64,000 bases of DNA from positions 36,263,006-36,327,005 of the forward strand of contig CM068835.1 of the NCBI GenBank assembly GCA_028554795.2, written 5' to 3'. The notes beneath the pieces were generated by a model. That model worked only from the letters and a program-made list of their open reading frames with translations, was not told where the DNA came from and made no database searches. A program made the position numbers and the translations under genes. Numbering within the stretch: position 1 is the stretch's first letter; each line of letters starts with the position of its first letter. This document shows positions 11,515 to 23,545 of this stretch, piece by piece. This DNA is from Sinohyriopsis cumingii (taxonomy: Eukaryota > Mollusca > Bivalvia > Unionida > Unionidae).

Positions 11515-12370
11515 TTAACTGATAAATGATTCCTTCTGGCTGGTAAGAGCATTATTTGTCATTGAATATCGTAGGTAAATTTTTTATTACATTTGGGCAA
11601 AATGGATATGCTTAAAAAAATTAGAAGAGAGCCTGTTTGATATAACATTTATCTGGCTTTTACTAAGTGTCCAGTAGTTTTGAAGAGAGTTGGGAGTCTA
11701 TGAAGTTGATAGGTCTATAGTCTATGTGCATTGGTCAGTGTTTTCTGTCGGTTCATTACACACAGCATTTAGAATTCTATCATATCTATAGCACTGACTG
11801 TCAATTGTCAGGTCAGCGTCATTAAATGTAGCTATCAGTATATAATTTGCTTCACACAAAATATTTAAAACAAGTTTCGTAGCTTTAAGATGACCTGAAT
11901 ATGTACTTAGCTAGGCCTGGATATAGGATACAATTGACCATGCTATGTGGAACGAACTAGCAAAATACCAAAAACCTCGATATCGTATGCATGTGTCTTT
12001 GTTTCTCTCGAAATGTTTTTGTATGGTGTGTTCTCAAAGATGGATTAACATTAAAGTACTATGTTTTTGCTATATATATGTTGTTGTTGTTGTTTGATTT
12101 TAGAACAACTACGTCAAGCACAGCAAAAGACAGCAAAGGTTTCACTTAACAATTATAACTTTTTTCCTTATTAAGAAAGGAATATATACCTAGATTCTAC
12201 TTAGATAATTGTTCAGATTTTTTTAAATGTACAAGGCCTGATTACCTATATATAGAGCAAGAAGCAAAAATATTACCTGGTGAATGATGCTGTGTTTTGA
12301 ATATGTTAAATTGCAAACGTGCAGAGTTAATTTAATCGAATTTGAAAAGACAATGGGAAACATAACCTAC
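11515..12370. other. Spacer with one short shared repeat
   Basis: No gene is seen. About 12080-12140 ((TTG)n followed by AACTACGTCAAGCACAGCA) matches the reverse complement of about 25745-25795, so a small dispersed repeat is present at both places. Confidence 0.4.
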
Positions 12371-12372
12371 AT

Positions 12373-12512
12373 GGGTGTTTGTACCATGACAAGGATCACC
12401 AAGTAGGGGGTTACAATATTTATCTCCCCCTCGGCAGAACCTGGTAGGGAGACAAATAATGAAATCCATAGATTGGGATTACTTTGTCTTGGTGTATACC
12501 CCTACATAGATT
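12373..12512 (+). repeat. Diverged copy of the palindromic core of R1
   Basis: The arms GTGTTTGTACCATGACAAGG and CTTTGTCTTGGTGTATACCCC are imperfect reverse complements and resemble the arms of the palindromes at 25461-25596 and 26103-26239, including the GGGGTTACA block. The copy is old: many mismatches. Confidence 0.5.
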
Positions 12513-12519
12513 CTCTTCA

Positions 12520-13020
12520 AAAACGTTCTGTATCCATTCAAGTTATATTGAAAGATTATGGCTATGTTGAAACCACTAAAGGTAGAACATTAAGGATATT
12601 CGTTTCTGGTAGAATTATTTTGTTTGTTAAACAATTGTTTTTGCTTTAATTCTAACCATAATAATTTAACAACACAAAGACATTCATTATTGGATGCGCA
12701 TTTTATTGCACTATTTTCTGCAAGAACCGCTGCCAAGAAAAAGAATAATTACGTATAAAATTATTGCAAATTACACCCCATCATCCCGTGTCCATGGAAC
12801 AATTACATGGCGGTCATTCAACAATCAGCACATGTACTTGCTTGTGGGTTTTTAAATCATTCATCATCATGTAACTATTCAAAAACAGAAATGTCAAAGG
12901 ATAAAAAAAAACATTTTAAATTCACATACAGTAATTCAGATATTTATAATCGACAGTATTCACTGATGGACGCTTTTAAACATGAACACTGGTACATCGG
13001 CGAGGCATGACCAAATACTA
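12520..13020. other. AT-rich spacer, no gene seen
   Basis: No recognised frame or repeat. Confidence 0.4.
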
Positions 13021-13024
13021 AACC

Positions 13025-13400
13025 AGTTTTTGAAACATCTACAGGAGCCATCATTTATCGCTTTTTGGAAATTTATAATGATTTATGGACCTTTGGTAAT
13101 ATACCAAAGTCTTGGAAAGAGGTCAAGGCAGTGCCTGTTATAAATCAGATAAGGATAGATCCTATGAACTACAATCTCAATGCTTTGTCTGCAAGGCAGT
13201 CGAAAGAATAATCATTCCAAGTCATATTTACCATGCAAACTCTAACATATTAATATCTCCTTTCCATCCTGGTTTCCGATATAACCGTAGAACCAAGTGT
13301 CATCTAACTGAACTTGACAAGTTTATACCGCGATGCATTTACCATGAAAAAAGACTTGGTAACTGTTTTCTTAGGCTTCGAAAAGGCATATGATATAACA
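13025..13400 (+). mobile_element. LINE reverse-transcriptase fragment
   Basis: The plus strand reads as part of an RT fingers/palm region. A PKSWKEVKAVP-like block comes first, then YKSDKDR, then VCKAVERII (frame shifted), SHIYHAN, SPFHPGFRYNRRT and a final block matching the strand just before the first catalytic Asp. This is the usual motif order of non-LTR retrotransposons of the L2/CR1/Jockey group. It is fragmentary and frameshifted, and the YADD box is not visible. Confidence 0.6.
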
Positions 13401-14500
13401 TGAAAGTACTGAATAATGAATGACCAGCAAGTACTTTGTCTAATAGTCCCTCTACCCATTGTTATGGCAAACTTTCTGACGCAGAATTCAAGGGACGAGT
13501 AGGCTGTATCCTCTCTGATATCTACGAGCGCGAGATGGGTGTTACAAGTGGATGAACCACAGCCTTATCTCCAGCTGCGTCATTACCGAGTAGTAAATGA
13601 ACACTCTCTATGGGCAAGAAAACTACTGCCACAATAGTCGTTGATCCTGAAATTAGGTTTGGTGACAAATCGACACAATGGAGATGACTTTGGAAAAGCA
13701 GCCCCTTACCCACTGAAAAAGATCACCTTCACTATAAGAAGACTCCTCATATAGGTGCAGAGTGCCTAATAATAAAAGTTTCAGACAAGCTCTCGTGTAT
13801 ATTAATACTTGAATAGGATAGGATTGGCACAGTCTCCAAAAAGATATATTGCACATTCCAACATGAATGGTTCACCATTCCTTTTAATAAAATTAGACTG
13901 TTTGTTTGACACAACAAACCTATTGTTTGCCATAAATGACCGTTAACTCAGCCTTAGAGAAACAAACGCAGTTGGAGCTGGTCTGTCTTTATTCTCCTGT
14001 TAATGTTTTAATTTATAGCAAAGTGAAATAACATGTCATACTTTCTTGCAATAACTGCATGTAGGAAGAGATTAGGACTGAAATTTGTATGTGCTTGTAT
14101 GAGACTGTTATGGGTTTCTACTAAAAACCCATGAAGAAGAAGATTTATTGACATCTTACATTTTGTGGTTCAATGAATAATAGTCAGTTGTACTAGCAGT
14201 ATCTTCCAAAGTTCCTACCTTTCGTTCATGAAGACAGGTCTTGACATAACTATGAATGCAATTATTGAACTCTTTAACTATGAGCTGTCTAAAGATGTCA
14301 TAATGTTAATCGATCATTCTGAATGCGGATGAGCTATCAAATAGTTATGCATTCTCTATAGCAGACTCAACATGGGTTAGCTATTTTCCCTGCACAACTC
14401 CTGACCTTCTTTTTGAATGTCTCAGACAACAGCTCTTACCCATGCATGCTACTTCCCTTAACCACTTGATAACAGCACTTGCTTCTACCAACAATGAAGT
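13400..14500. other. Spacer, possible further LINE debris
   Basis: No gene is seen. Sequence up to about 13.9 kb may continue the LINE fragment at 13.0-13.4 kb but shows no secure motif. Confidence 0.3.
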
Positions 14501-14509
14501 GTAGACTTC

Positions 14510-15010
14510 ACGAGCTTTGCAATACTTATACTCTGTAATAACAAAATCCAGTGCTCTCTTTGCCATTTTAAATTTACAGCAATTTTTTCAGAATGAGGCA
14601 ATTATTGATCGACGTCTTGTCAGAAACAAAATGTTACACCTTAATAACATTGTGAAAGCTTTATGCGAAATAAAACAAAAAGAGGGACTTGAAATATTGT
14701 GTCGTCCGGGGTACAAATTTAATCAGGAAATAGAACTAAATGCTTGGAATCCCATGATGTATTCAAAGTAGTAGCTCACATTGAAAAGTTGTTCTCCCGC
14801 TTATATGTGACCATTTTTAGATTCGAACTGGACTATGTTTGTGTTGTTTATGGTTCTGTCAGGAAGGCACATTTAAAGATGCTTGACATAATTCACCATC
14901 GATCAATACGGCCAGCTTTGGAAGCTTTTATGACATCCCTATGTGAAATTCGTTAGGATAAGACCCACCTAAGTGCGTTTCTTCAAATATACTCTTTAAG
15001 GCGAAGTACG
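14510..15010 (+). mobile_element. LINE fragment, region after the RT domain
   Basis: At 14744-14956 the frame carries LDYVCVVYGSVRKAHLKMLD, HHRSIRPALEAF and TSLCEIR, then LSAFLQ..SLR after a stop. This order (YGS, LD-hH-x-R, AL-AF, TS) is the conserved block downstream of the RT palm in Jockey/CR1-type LINEs. The catalytic centre is not present and the preceding 230 bp cannot be assigned. Confidence 0.55.
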
Positions 15011-15014
15011 ATAT

Positions 15015-16480
15015 ATACGATATATTGTATCGATCTCCAACCTACATGATATCGTGACTACAATGTTCAACACATAAAGGAGCTTTCCGATATAGTAAAT
15101 GTGTGTTATATTTTAAATTTCTACACACCATTTACATCCCCCGCTAGTTGGAAACTTTTACATGTTTTCACCATCTCATCCTTCCGTATGTATACTTATC
15201 TCGCTTGTAATAAATCCTTTTGATACATACATTTGTATTATATAAAATTGTATGTTCCGTTATAAAGCTTTGGGATGTGTCGGAGTGTATTGTAGTGGTA
15301 GTTGCTCTGATGGTGATCACGATCAGCATTTATGCTATTCTATGTCTACTTGGCCTCTTGAGCCACATGTGCACCCCCAAACATATCGATGCCCCTCAAA
15401 GACTGGTTGACTAATGTGGCTATCGTCGTCTTGACGTACTAATGCATCATATCACTACTTACGCCTGCGTAAGTATATTTATGGGTGGTGTGATGAGGTT
15501 GGGTCTTCTTTTTACCTTACTCTGTAATGACAATGAGCAAAGCTCGGAAGGGCCCTCGTCGTCTTGACGTACGAATACATCATATTACAGCATTGTCACG
15601 CAGTAAAGCCAACAACCAACCAGCAATTAAATATTTCTACTCACGTTATACAGAAAATAAAGATATATTTCTGCAAAGTGATATTTCTCCCGTTGAACAT
15701 ATTTCCTATAGTTGTAACTTTATTATGGACCAGTAAATGGTGGAGAACAGATGGTAGATTTCTAAATCTTTTAAAGCGTTTTACGCGTTCGTTTTCTTTC
15801 CTTTATTAAAGTAATGCTGTTCATTAAAATTGTTTATAGTTTGATAACTTTTTATCATCATTTTATAGGTCATTGATGTGGCAATAATATCACAATATTG
15901 TAAGATCCGCACATGATTCATATTTCTACACACCCTAGCTGTAATTATTGGAGTCATAATGCTCTTATAGTAATGTATTAGTTTTGAGTTTTGCCGTAAA
16001 CTTGTTTTGTTTCAGAAGCAAAGATACACTGTGTTATTGTTGTTGAATTATCCAATAAAGTATGTACTGCAATGTTATATCGTCCGATGTACGGTAAATG
16101 GAACTAAACACACGGGAATGATTATATATATGTACCAAAAGGCCCTATCTGTGCATAACAACTGCTGAATTAAACATTTTAGACTGAATCTAACAAATAC
16201 AAGATTTTAGCAAGATGTCGGTTACCAAAATGCTATGTAACTACCAATCACGCACGATAGCTCATCAGCACATTCGATGAGAAGGATTCGTTTGGAGCAC
16301 GCTTAGACCTGTGTAACACTTTTAGAGCGATCTTGGAGTTACGTTTGGAAAATTGTGGTTTTGCTTCTCCTGTAACGTAGTTTATGACCACAGAGTCGTA
16401 AACTCCTGATACGGACATACCATCGTTTAAGAACAGAACACGTGCTTATTGGAATGGTTCTTCTTATTAGTGTTGACCGC
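15015..16480. other. AT-rich spacer, no gene seen
   Basis: Several short frames overlap here without family resemblance. A CGTCGTCTTGACGTAC block occurs twice, about 140 bp apart (about 15426 and 15558), suggesting a small local duplication. Confidence 0.4.
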
Positions 16481-16482
16481 TC

Positions 16483-16650
16483 CGGTGGCCCAGTGGTAAG
16501 ATCATCCGGCTCGGATGCGGGAGGTCGTGGGTTCGATCCCCGGCCGAGTCATACCAAAGACTTAGAAAAATGATACTAACAGCTGCCTCGCTTGGAGCTC
16601 AGCATTAAGAGGTTAGTGTTAGTGATCGGCCTGGTGTCAGGATAATGTTT
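16483..16650 (+). mobile_element. SINE family 1 (tRNA-derived), 3'-truncated
   Basis: The copy starts with a tRNA-like head: an A-box-like GTGGCCCAGTGGTAAGATC and a B box GGGTTCGATCCCC. The body block CAGCATTAAGAGGTTAGTGTTAG and GGTGTCAGGATAATG follow. It breaks off there, so the LINE-like tail is missing. The head is not a functional tRNA gene because the same head plus body recurs at 44173, 51597 and (reversed) 63553-63729. Confidence 0.75.
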
Positions 16651-16804
16651 CTAAAAGTGCAACATAATTGGTTTGGCGCCTTGACCTATACTTAAAGCGG
16701 AACCTTTACGTTAGGATATTTTTTTAAGAAATAGAATGTCTTTGTTTGTGATATGGTTAATTTAAATATCTCTTTTGATATGCATATTAAGATTTATTGT
16801 GCTT

Positions 16805-18145
16805 ATGGAGCCGTGGTAGCTCAGCAGTTAGCTTGATTCAATTCCATTCTTGTGTTTAAAAACTACTACAAATGACATGTATTGAGACTGGTCTCTCTCG
16901 GTGATGGAACTCAGGAGATGGATAACTTCTTAGCTTAGAGACAATTCTTTATGTCCTCAAGTGAGTTAATTTCCGTTTTGTAAAAACTGGGAACCAGGCT
17001 GATCCCCGGTTTGCTTTCAATGGATTTGAAATAGCTCTAAATCAAGTGTATCTAGTATATGTTAAACTTATACAATTTGTATTTTAGACGGAGCTATTCA
17101 ACAAATTACACCTTTCAAATGTTAGAATGCAATTTCACATTTTTATTGGATCATGTCAATATGCCATATTATTTGATGCAAGAGAAAATTGTTACGTAAG
17201 ACTGAATCGGTAGTGATCGTTTTAAATTGTAGGCAGACACGTAACGGAGAGAATAGTCTAAAGTCCCATGGGACAGTTTGTTTGCAGATTTTCTTCCGAT
17301 GATGACCTGAAAATGATAATAATATTACTTTAAAGATACAAATAAAAACTAGCTAATGATTTTTTTTATAATAATGCTTGTAAGATTCTAGCTGAGGTAT
17401 TAAGGTTAATTCCTTATGCAAATTGTGTCTTTTATACTAAACCAACACTACCACCAATCCCTCTTTTTCACAGTCATTTTTGACACGAAAGACACGGAAG
17501 CTAAAAGAATCAGTATGTGCCTTATGCATGAATACAGTTCACTAGTATTATAACAAATTAGCAAACTTTTCATCACCTCTCAACCATTGATAATTTTATA
17601 TATTTCCCTCTTTAGCAGACACACGTAACTATGTAAGCCGAGTCGGCTGCTCATTTGCAGCCCAAGTTACCCATTTGATGTCCAATGCTCGTCTACCTGT
17701 GACATGCAGTCACCAAGAATCCAACCCATTTCCAAACCTAACTCATAGTAAATGTAAACTACATTACATATTTGTCTTATGTGTGAATGTATAAATGCTA
17801 GGAGTATGATAATTAGACTCATGCCTTCTATTTTAAAAATTATGAAGGTGTCAAAATACGAAACTATCCCGTGAGACCTTAAGAATTAAAATAGCTGTCT
17901 GATTAAGGGAAATCTTCTTGTTTTCAAAACTTCGGCCAATTCTAAATAAAACGCAAACTAAAGAGATGTCAAATTCAAAATTGTTTGTTTTCTATGATTT
18001 ATTGAATTTATCGATGGACAAAAGCTATCAAACAGAGCAACAGCTATGAAACAGCTTTATATTTTACGTATTAGTTTCCCCTCTGAAACATACAGTTTCC
18101 ATATAATTTGTCATTTTCATCATTTTTCATAGCTAATACACCCTG
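16805..18145. other. Spacer with one tRNA-like SINE scrap
   Basis: At 16811-16835 a CCGTGGTAGCTCAGCAGTTAGC block resembles the 5' half of a tRNA-like SINE head without a B box. The remaining sequence is AT-rich with no gene seen. Confidence 0.35.
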
Positions 18146-18214
18146 TGGTGTTAGTGCCTGGTGATATCAGAGATACCAGGGTACGCTTTCACTGTGCTGA
18201 CGATTCAGTAGCTT

Positions 18215-18320
18215 CCGCTAGTAATAAATGTACAGAAATTCCTGAGTAATCTTTTCATGAATTTAATATTAACTTCGTGAAAATATTACTCAGGAATTTC
18301 CATACATTTATTACTAGCGG
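18215..18320. repeat. Inverted repeat, 43-bp arms, 20-bp loop
   Basis: The left arm (18215-18257) and right arm (18278-18320) are reverse complements at 40 of 43 positions, starting CCGCTAGTAATAAATGTA. The transcript would form a long hairpin. Confidence 0.85.
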
Positions 18321-18864
18321 AACCTCCTGAAGCCCCCTCTGATATGATAGATGTCTTGCCCGGGTATTGGCCTCTCATTCAAAGTTTCTCTGCCTCTTTT
18401 ATCAATAATGTTGGTGTTTCAGTGTAAACACTTTCTATTTTGATCAACAAGCTATCTGATATTAGAACGATCACATTCACAGGGTGTCAATCAGGGTGTG
18501 AGGGTTACTCATTTTAACTTTAGTGTCAGTTTAATTACAACTTACTCAACAATATGCACTTTGGAAATTCATCTAGCATAAGGTACTCTTCATCCATTTA
18601 TCGGTTGTTAGGGGATGGGGTGGGGGTGATTGGCACTTGCGAGTTTGTTTTCAGCCGATTTTATTATTTTCGTTATTATTATTATTAATATGATTATTTT
18701 TATCATATAATGTATATAATATAGTTTTATTTTGCTATAAATCACTGCAAGATATTTTCCAGCTATTGATAGACGCACATTTAAAAAAGACATTGTCAGG
18801 CTACTGGCAAAGAACATGAATTTGTTTGTTCCCAACATAACTGATATTTACCATGGTACGAAGC

Positions 18865-18886
18865 GCGGTATATGTAAATATACCGC
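18865..18886. repeat. Perfect 9-bp hairpin in R2
   Basis: GCGGTATAT, a 4-base loop and ATATACCGC. The R2 copy at 51013-51040 has a hairpin at the same place with 10-bp arms and different outer bases. Confidence 0.7.
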
Positions 18887-20113
18887 AGAGCAAAACTGTT
18901 CGTGGTACCAAGTTCTAATAATGAGAATCCCATGTAGAACATATAACAAGGGAGTTTAGGACGTATAAGCACATGAGAAACTTGAGAAATAAAATCTTGA
19001 TGAATCATAGTGAATGTGTCACAGATTTAATTGCCATTACTTGGCAATTATTCGTCCCAAGTATCAATATAATCCATTTTAGGTTTAGGATTATAAGCAA
19101 ATGAACTTATACGCAAATGTTTTATGACAATGACCTTTAACACAAGGTCGAAAACGTTGAATCTATCCCACATTAATTCTGATTGGAAATTATATTATAT
19201 ACAGCAAAATTACAATTGTGGACAAATTTTTGAATATCAAGAAATGAAGGAATAAAGATAAATCTGAGCAGAGAGAAAATATAATTTTACTTTCTGTAGG
19301 GGCGTTTCATATGCTTGCTAGCTGATATGGAAATCCGCAATTGCTGGTTTTGTCTTCAGCGCATTATTCCAGCTTATCACCAATATTCACCTGAGTCTTA
19401 TTTTTATCTAATGCACGTTTATTCTACTCAGATCCGTTTCAAATAGTGGGCCTACCTCTCTTCATTCTTGGATGAGTTTGTCTGCCAAGTTCTAGCGTTG
19501 TTCTTTTTAGATCAGTCACTATCAAAACTTGCTGACCGTATCACATCATCACTTACGGTACACTCTCGAATTACAAGTGACTTTGGGGACTGAATTAAGA
19601 GGTGGCAGCTTCTAATTCTGAACTGAGTATCTGAAAGTAATTTAAACTTAACTTAAACGAAAACGTTCTTAACTGTACCTTAGTCACATTGGAGGATCGA
19701 TGGAAGTTATGAAAAAAGGCGGCATTTGGGTTTTGAACTCGCGGAGTGACTATATGTATTTCGAAAAGTGTGGAAGTCCTTTAGTCTCTCAAGTAGGCGA
19801 CAACACTGTAGTCCTATCTGTTGATCACGTAAGCTTGGGTAAGTTATTTTAGATTAGCCCATGCGTACATTTATATTTTTAAAAAGTAAAAGCCCAGGAG
19901 TGTTGCATTTGTTATTCACTGTTATCATGTATAAATTACAATGGTTGTTACAGACGGAGGGTGAGAAAATTTTCAATTTACCAATAATAAAATCCATATA
20001 GCAAATAATTGTTGACCAGTGCCTTCCCATCATGTGTTTATATTTGAACTAGCTATGCGTGCGTTTTACGTGTCAGAATGCCCCTCATCTTTGTTTGAGA
20101 GCAGATTATATAT

Positions 20114-20156
20114 ATCTCTCTCTCTCTCTAACTCTCTCTCTCTCTCTCTCTCTCTC

Positions 20157-20242
<86 letters not shown>
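20114..20242. repeat. Compound (CT)n(TA)n microsatellite
   Basis: A CT tract (about 20114-20157) runs straight into a TA tract (20160-20242). Confidence 0.95.
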
Positions 20243-20244
<2 letters not shown>

Positions 20245-21441
20245 GCAAACATCATAATTCTGGACAAAATTTTGAATGTCAAGAAATGTTACCTTTGAAA
20301 CATCATTCGTGTGATAGCCTGCAAACGCAATCTATATACTGCCTTTCCTAATATAGATGTTAAATCCAAAGATGCAGTTTTTTAGTATCTCTGGGCAAAA
20401 CTTATAATCTTATAATCTTAGCTCAGGTTCCTGAATGAATATTTGCCCCTAGTCACGTGGCGTTCTATTAGCAATAGTCTATCAGTTTCACATACATCTA
20501 CTGTAAGGGTAACGCATTGGGGTTACGTGGCTGTGTTGATGCAGCACAGTGCATTCCAAATGACCCTACGCCTGAACAGACTCGCTTGTCGAAGGGTCAC
20601 ATAAATATCAGTGAAGTAAATGTCCACCTTTTCCTTGGATCTGTTTGTACAGATGATAAACATTAATGGTTTTATTGACGGGCTGCTTTATTATTTTTGT
20701 TATTGTTCTATATTGCGTACAGAGAAGCCCAAGCGATATCTTCCCCGTGTAAGTGGAGATAATTAAGGTCTCACTGGACAGTTTATGTGTTGAATTTTCA
20801 TCCGACAATGAGACCTAATTTACGAAAGTGTTAGAAAGCTGACACATTGAGTTTGCTCGTACCCGTTTGAAAAATGAAAGAAACAACTTTAGACAGTATT
20901 ATTAAGTATAAATTAAAACATTTTTTTTTTAAATTAGGCTCTCAGCGACTCCACCAACTGCCTAAAAAGAGTCTCAAGTCGATGTCTGAGTGGGATTATG
21001 TAGAGTCATGTACAACAGTTAAAAGTCTTAGGGGGCAGGGGCAGTTGTTATGTACAAATTGAATTCCGCAATCAGCGACCTAGTATAAAAAATCAATAAA
21101 ATCAAATACACAAGTGAGGTTGAAAAGGTCCATATGTTTAGATACCTATATTAAAACAAAGCATAATAATATTATCCACTTGACCAGAGAAGTCAATGGC
21201 AGTTCATAGCAGAAGAAGTTTATGTACCCCAACCCCAAATTAATGCCTACAATGTTCATGTCCGAAGGTCATTTTTGACACCATGTGATGCTCACAGTGC
21301 AAACACAAGCCCTTTTCCTTGATGACAATTTTGCAAAACAGTGTACTAAACAGGATGATGCAATTGAAAATTGTTGCCATCCAAGCCGTTTTTGAGATAT
21401 TTTACTTCCGCCAAACCAATGCGTTTACTACTATTGGAGGC

Positions 21442-21692
21442 GTGGCCCCGAGAGGCCGCGTGGGCTAAAGTGCTCATCGTTCCGGATCACTGCCATCTTA
21501 CCTCTGTCTGCGTGGGTTCGAGTCCAAGGCTCGGCTAGCGTGGGTACGTGGAAAAGCCTGCCAGTAGCTTCTCGTGGGTCGGTGGTTTTTCCCTGGGTTT
21601 TACAAGGTTCTTCCACTACCAGTTATACTGGCCGCCATGTATAGCCTATCCTGTGCTGAAAAATGGCGTTAAACCCTACAACAACAACAACA
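21442..21692 (+). mobile_element. SINE family 2 (tRNA-derived), complete, with target-site duplication
   Basis: A GTGGCCCCGAGAGGCCGCGTG tRNA-like head with B box GGGTTCGAGTCC is followed by a body containing CAGTAGCTTCTCGTGGGTCG, CTGGCCGCCATG and TGCTGAAAAATGGCGTTAAACC, and an (AAC)n tail. The element is bracketed by a 12-bp direct repeat, ACTATTGGAGGC at 21430-21441 and ACTAGTGGAGGC at 21693-21704 (one mismatch), the expected target-site duplication of a retroposon. Other copies: 30949-31174, 60537-60785, reversed 62655-62838 and a 3' end at 8100-8165. Confidence 0.85.
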
Positions 21693-22139
21693 ACTAGTGG
21701 AGGCTAGGTCTTCTTCCTAGCCGACAATTGGTATTTCACTATCAACATACTGCAGAGTACATATGGATACATGCCTGACATCAGTTTCAAGAACAACACA
21801 AGCCCGAAACGCCTAGTTCGCAAATAGACCTATATCTTTAAACAGTAAATAACAATAGCTGAAAAGGTCACACCACAGCCTTAAGTTAAGAAATATGCCA
21901 GGGGCAAATTTACGAGACTGTCCCCTCCCACCATAGAATAAACATATTGCCCATGAGTCAGCTCAGTCCCCTTAAACGTTTGTTGTACACTAGTAGGTCT
22001 TAAATCGCTGCCTAGAAAAGGGAGATAAACACTAATCATATTGTCAGATTACGCTAATTTCAGTGTTACACGTTTTCACGGAATCCACTTAAAGTTCGCC
22101 CTAACCAAGAGAAGATTCGTTTAAGTAGTATGCGTGTAC

Positions 22140-22172
22140 GTGTGTGTTTCTCCGTGTGTGTGTGTGTGTGTC
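22140..22172. repeat. (GT)n microsatellite
   Basis: Short GT tract, slightly interrupted. Confidence 0.8.
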
Positions 22173-22559
22173 AGTGTATTCCGGTTTATGGTATTGTACT
22201 ACTTACGTGATTCTACGAGAATTGGAAGCAGGTAAGTCAGTTCGGAGTCAGAAAACACACTCTTATGTACTAGCACAAATACATTAGCGTGTATAAATTT
22301 ACCTTGAAAGAAAATACATATACAACTGTATGACATATTCAGAATTTTAGCATTGCTATCAAAAACGTGTCATGCTTATTAACGACAGGTTCATTGAAAA
22401 CTGAAAATGCCTTTAGTTGAGCATCTGGCTATTCGTCGAATATCTTCTATTGGCACAACACTAGTAATAGCCTCTGAGACTTCAGTATCTCATATACTTT
22501 GTGTGCATAGAGACTGCAATGTCCGTTCGTGTCGTAACATTCACCAGCTCAAACTTGCC

Positions 22560-23325
22560 TAATGTTTCAATTAAATTTCGAAAAATAATTAGTTTTTCAA
22601 GATTTTGTAGAGACGTAAATATATTGTCAGTTACAGTCCTGATATAGTTGTTAGAAATATCCATATATTCCAACCGTGAAAAGAGGCTGAGGAACGACAT
22701 CTCCATGCTTTCAAGAAAATAGTTTTTCAGAACCAGCTCTTGCAAGCTGTTAAGATTTCTTATCTCATTAAGAATGGAAATAGTGGTAAATTAAATAAGT
22801 GGAGAACATTCAAGTTTTAGAGATGGTTCAGCAATCCAGAAGAAATGTTTGACAGTCTGTTCTTGGCCAAGATCAAGACTTCTAAACAATTAAAGTCCTG
22901 GAATATGTTACGGGATAATGATGTTATTAGATTATTTTCTATGTGCAGCGATGAAAACAAAGATAATCCCTGAATGAATGCTCTGAGATCTGTTTTAGTT
23001 TTAGTAATGTACAATCTGCATATCTCCCTTGCCACAGTACTGAAACTACTCTTCTAAAAGTACAACATACCTATCCGACCTCACCCATGTGTATACACCA
23101 GCAGGATACTTACGCTCCTCTTCTGACAATCGTATACTCATTATTCCCACTATGTTTCCTACCTGAAATATTCTCAGCATGTTAGCTTTTAATTTTTTTA
23201 ATGTTTTTCTAATTTCATGGTGTTTGTTTTTGTAATAATATTATTATATGTGTTTTTATCTTATAGGTGTTGTCTAATTTTGTAAAGCGCTTAGAGCTTC
23301 TAAAGATTAGGCGCATTACAAAGTT

Positions 23326-23379
<54 letters not shown>

Positions 23380-23545
23380 TTGTTATCACTGGCAGAGAAA
23401 TGTAGATGATTATCAAACATTTCAGATTACTGATAATTATTTTTGCCCAATTCAATTTTTAAAGGGGCATTACATAAAAGACCGGTTTCATCTGATGATC
23501 AGATATTGTTATCAGTAAAATGGACAAACTTGTTCACCGTAATCT
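22560..23545 (-). pseudogene. TLR relic 2 (LRR fragment split by a retroposon)
   Basis: Only a central piece of the first LRR block is left, corresponding to about 57.7-58.35 kb of the intact TLR. Readable pieces on the minus strand are SFLSLFSRLEYMDISNNYIRT (22482-22745 frame), SSLHIENNLITSLSRNIFQDFNCLEVLILAKNRLS (22817-23035 frame) and, right of an insertion, the region equivalent to the CHLQNLQFVNFTDN LRR. About 375 bp of L2-like/SINE sequence (about 23005-23380) splits it. Signal peptide, cysteine clusters, TM and TIR are all absent, and stops and frame breaks occur. Confidence 0.8.
23005..23380 (+). mobile_element. L2-like LINE 3' end / SINE with (ATT)n tail, inside TLR relic 2
   Basis: It has the same tail as at 10850-11101: TTGTAAAGCGCTTAGAGC, TAAAGATTAGGCGC, then (ATT)n at 23329-23380. 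TLR homology stops at about 23005 and resumes at about 23381 with TGTTATCACTGGCAG, so the insertion is inferred directly from comparison with the intact copy (about 58155-58175). Confidence 0.7.

Larger units (their letters stand above)
18150..19200 (+). repeat. Dispersed repeat R2 (copy 1) with hairpins
   Basis: The segment aligns, with gaps, to 49850-51420. Shared landmarks in order are TACCAGGGTA, GAATGTAC-GAAATT, TTGCCCGGGTATTGG, an (ATT)n tract, CCATGGTAC followed by a GCGGTAT hairpin and GTGGTACC, TAATAATGAGAATCCC, and CACAAGGTCGAAA. Partial copies lie at about 37260-37440 and 24460-24760. No coding capacity is visible. It contains two notable inverted repeats (18215-18320 and 18865-18886). 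Confidence 0.6.
19745..22370. repeat. Diverged copy of TLR 5' flank duplicon
   Basis: The segment shows stretches collinear with 45010-46500 (the 5' flank of TLR relic 4) and, in its first part, with 60015-60250 (flank of the intact TLR). Shared blocks include AGTGACTATAT, ACGTAAGCTTG-GTAA-TTATT, CCATGTATAAA-like followed by ATTACAA-GGTTG, GACTCGCTTG-CGAA and GTGTAAGTGGAGA. A SINE and two microsatellites interrupt it. It probably marks a third, older TLR unit whose receptor is now only relic 2. Confidence 0.45.

Noticed and set aside
16483-16560. Possible tRNA gene with A and B boxes
   Set aside because: The same head continues into a conserved SINE body at several loci, and no clean cloverleaf 3' end follows.
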